A stretch of DNA of 24,043 bases from Hyphomicrobiales bacterium. Lineage in GTDB: Bacteria; Pseudomonadota; Alphaproteobacteria; Rhizobiales; Beijerinckiaceae. Positions 22,442-24,043 of this stretch are shown piece after piece (within the stretch, counting starts at the first letter, position 1; each line of letters begins with the position of its first letter). The position numbers were made by a program, and so were the translations under genes. The stretch covers positions 1 through 24,043 of the forward strand of contig JAIXZF010000380.1 in NCBI GenBank assembly GCA_027489835.1, written 5' to 3'. The notes under the pieces were generated by a model. It had not been told where the DNA came from. It did not search any database and worked only from the letters and a program-made list of their open reading frames with translations.

Positions 22442-23257
22442 ATGACGAACCTGCTCGACCAGCGCTACGGCGCGGCCAACGCGCCATCCGCCCTGCCGAC
22501 AAGCGCCGCCATCGACCTGATGCTGAGCCATCGCTCGGTGCGCGGCTACAAGCCCGATCCCCTCCCCAACGGTGCGCTCGAGGCGATCGTCGCGGCCGCG
22601 CAATCGGCGGCGACATCGTCGAACCTGCAGGCCTGGAGCGTGATCGCGGTGACCGACCCAGCCGCAAAGGCGGAATGCGCTGCCCTGGCCGGCGGCCAGA
22701 AGCACATCGAGGAATGCCCCGTCTTCCTGCTGTTCGTCGCCGACCTTGCCCGGCTCAACCGCGTGGCGGACAGGGCCGGGCTGCCGCACGCGGGCAATGA
22801 CAGCCTCGAGATGTTCCTCGTCGCATCGATCGATGCCGCGCTTGCCGCGCAGAACGCCGTCATTGCGGCAGAGAGCCTGGGGCTTTCCACGGTCTACATC
22901 GGAGCGATGCGCAACAAGCCCGAGGCGGTGGCCTCGCTGTTTGGCCTGCCGCAGGGCGCGGCCGTCGTGTTCGGCCTGTGCCTCGGCAGTGCCGCCGAGG
23001 GCAAGGGAGGCGCCATCAAGCCGAGGCTGCCTCAGGAGGCGGTGCTGCACCGCGGCCGCTACGACCTCGCCGCCCAGGACGACGCGATCGCCCGCTACGA
23101 CGCGGCGATGGCCGACTTCAACGCCCGCGAGAACCCGAGCGTGAAGGCGCACTGGACGGTGCATTCCGCCCGACGCGTCGCGGGGCAGGAAAGCCTGTCG
23201 GGGCGCCATGTGCTGATGCAGGCGCTGAGGCGGATGGGGTTCTTCAAGGCGGAGTGA
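22442..23257 (+). CDS. Oxygen-insensitive NADPH nitroreductase-like flavoprotein (NfsA/FRP family)
   Basis: A 271-residue nitroreductase-fold protein with FMN-binding blocks LSHRSVRGYKPDPLP near residue 29, SAATSSNLQAWSVIAV near residue 56, and SLGLSTVYIGAMRN near residue 143. The NfsA/FRP subgroup is suggested by length and by the C-terminal helical extension with RYDAAMADFNARE. It would reduce nitroaromatics, quinones or flavins using NAD(P)H. The start at 22442 is supported by GGAG 6 bases upstream; the frame is open 138 bases further, without family similarity. It is divergent from the DUF2267-like gene and convergent with the hydrolase gene, 15 bases away. Confidence 0.92.
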   Translation: MTNLLDQRYGAANAPSALPTSAAIDLMLSHRSVRGYKPDPLPNGALEAIVAAAQSAATSSNLQAWSVIAVTDPAAKAECAALAGGQKHIEECPVFLLFVADLARLNRVADRAGLPHAGNDSLEMFLVASIDAALAAQNAVIAAESLGLSTVYIGAMRNKPEAVASLFGLPQGAAVVFGLCLGSAAEGKGGAIKPRLPQEAVLHRGRYDLAAQDDAIARYDAAMADFNARENPSVKAHWTVHSARRVAGQESLSGRHVLMQALRRMGFFKAE

Positions 23258-23272
23258 GCCCCGCCCTCGCCG

Positions 23273-24043
23273 TCAGCGCGTGCGCTCGATGGCGCGCGCG
23301 ATGACCTGCCGCACGTCCTTGTCGCTCAGAAAAAGGTCGTGGCGGATGAGCTGGAGGCTGCCGCCGAAGTCGGAGGCGTCGGCCACGCGCACGCCCAGCA
23401 GGTCGAGGCGCGTGCGCTCGGCCGATCCCGCCCGCGCGATGCCGCCCGCCAGCCGCGACGAGACCGCGAGCGCCCGGTCGTTGGTGGCGGAGATCACGGT
23501 GATGCGGCTCGCGACGTTGCCGAGCTTCCTCACGGTCTGCTCGAACTGGTCGATGTCGATGTCGGGCGAGGCCAGCACCACGGCGCCGACCTTGTTGATT
23601 GCGTCCTCGCCGGCCGAGCTTCGCAGCTGGCGCAGCGTCTCGAGCGTCAGGAGCGTGCCCATGGAATGCGCCACGATGTGCACGCGGCCGACGGTCGGAT
23701 TGGCGGCCAGCGCGCGGAGCGCCTCCTCGAAGCCGTCGCGCGACCACATCGCGCTCTCGCGGTCATATTGGTAGGCGATCAGCCGGCCGCCCGACGGCCA
23801 ACTGAACATGGCGGTCCGGCCAGTCCAGTTGACGCCATCGGCAAGCTGGGCCGCCGTGGCGACGCCCGATTCAAAGGTCTCGTTGAAGCCGTGCACGTAA
23901 AGCAGCACGTCCTTGCCGTTCGCGGCCTGTGAGAAGGCCGAGGCGGCGCTGCTGCCGTTGAGCCCGCCGATCGCGTTGACGGTCCAGGGCGACGTCACGG
24001 CGGAGGTGAGCGTGCCGGTGAAGGAACGGTCGGGCGGATTGAG
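23273..24043 (-). CDS. DUF900 alpha/beta hydrolase, N-terminus cut off by window edge
   Basis: At least 256 residues of an alpha/beta hydrolase of the DUF900 type. The oxyanion-hole segment is LLYVHGFNETFESG, the nucleophile elbow is AHSMGT (Ser), and candidate acid and His residues lie in ASPDIDIDQF and RHDLFLSD. The frame is open to the window edge (LNPPDRSFTGTLTSA precedes a GTG at 23998), so the GTG is probably internal and the true start lies outside. Such proteins are usually secreted or lipid-anchored esterases, but the signal region is not visible here. Substrate unknown. Confidence 0.9.
   Translation of the reverse strand, partial: LNPPDRSFTGTLTSAVTSPWTVNAIGGLNGSSAASAFSQAANGKDVLLYVHGFNETFESGVATAAQLADGVNWTGRTAMFSWPSGGRLIAYQYDRESAMWSRDGFEEALRALAANPTVGRVHIVAHSMGTLLTLETLRQLRSSAGEDAINKVGAVVLASPDIDIDQFEQTVRKLGNVASRITVISATNDRALAVSSRLAGGIARAGSAERTRLDLLGVRVADASDFGGSLQLIRHDLFLSDKDVRQVIARAIERTR

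Noticed and set aside
1..24043. CRISPR array, insertion sequence, rRNA or complete tRNA gene
   Set aside because: No regularly spaced direct repeats, no transposase frame and no rRNA or cloverleaf-capable tRNA sequence were seen on either strand.

Overview
The window is high-GC DNA whose genes most resemble those of Alphaproteobacteria, probably Hyphomicrobiales (Bosea/Chelatococcus/Methylobacterium-like). This rests on the gene families, a domesticated gene transfer agent (GTA) cluster in Rhodobacter order, and sigma-70 promoters of alphaproteobacterial type; no rRNA or complete tRNA is present to prove it.

Region 1 (1-13203, minus strand) is a nearly complete GTA structural cluster in the order of the Rhodobacter capsulatus GTA (RcGTA). 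Read from 13203 downwards it holds small terminase g1, large terminase g2, portal g3, two small ORFs, prohead protease g4, capsid g5, connector g6, head closure g7, g8 (DUF3168), tail tube g9, g10 and a tail chaperone, tape measure g11, distal tail g12, hub g13, NlpC/P60 peptidase g14 and the N-terminal third or so of megatron g15, cut by the window edge. Many junctions are ATGA overlaps, suggesting one translationally coupled transcript. Two tandem near-consensus promoters and a leader hairpin lie just upstream of g1. No integrase, repressor, replication or lysis gene is visible, which fits a GTA better than an active prophage.

The outstanding oddity is at 6387-8139. Two tandem secreted S1-family (chymotrypsin-fold) serine proteases sit on the plus strand inside the cluster, between capsid g5 and connector g6. 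The first shares a CATG start with g6 on the opposite strand, and the second ends 6 bp from the end of g5. Both have a full catalytic triad, a signal peptide that leads directly into the mature N-terminus, and Gly where trypsin has Asp189. I know of no such pair in a described GTA cluster. An intrinsic-terminator-like hairpin inside the cluster (10086-10108) is a second unexplained feature.

Region 2 (13356-24043) is ordinary chromosome. It carries a LOG-family phosphoribohydrolase overlapping an M20 dipeptidase, a DUF559 nuclease-like gene bracketed by a 42-bp inverted repeat, and a HerA-like ATPase (DUF853). These are followed by both subunits of methylmalonyl-CoA mutase (mutA-scpA, overlapping), which links propionyl-CoA breakdown to succinyl-CoA, and a small DUF2267/DUF2780-like protein. 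The region ends with a plus-strand NfsA-like nitroreductase and a DUF900-type alpha/beta hydrolase cut by the right edge.
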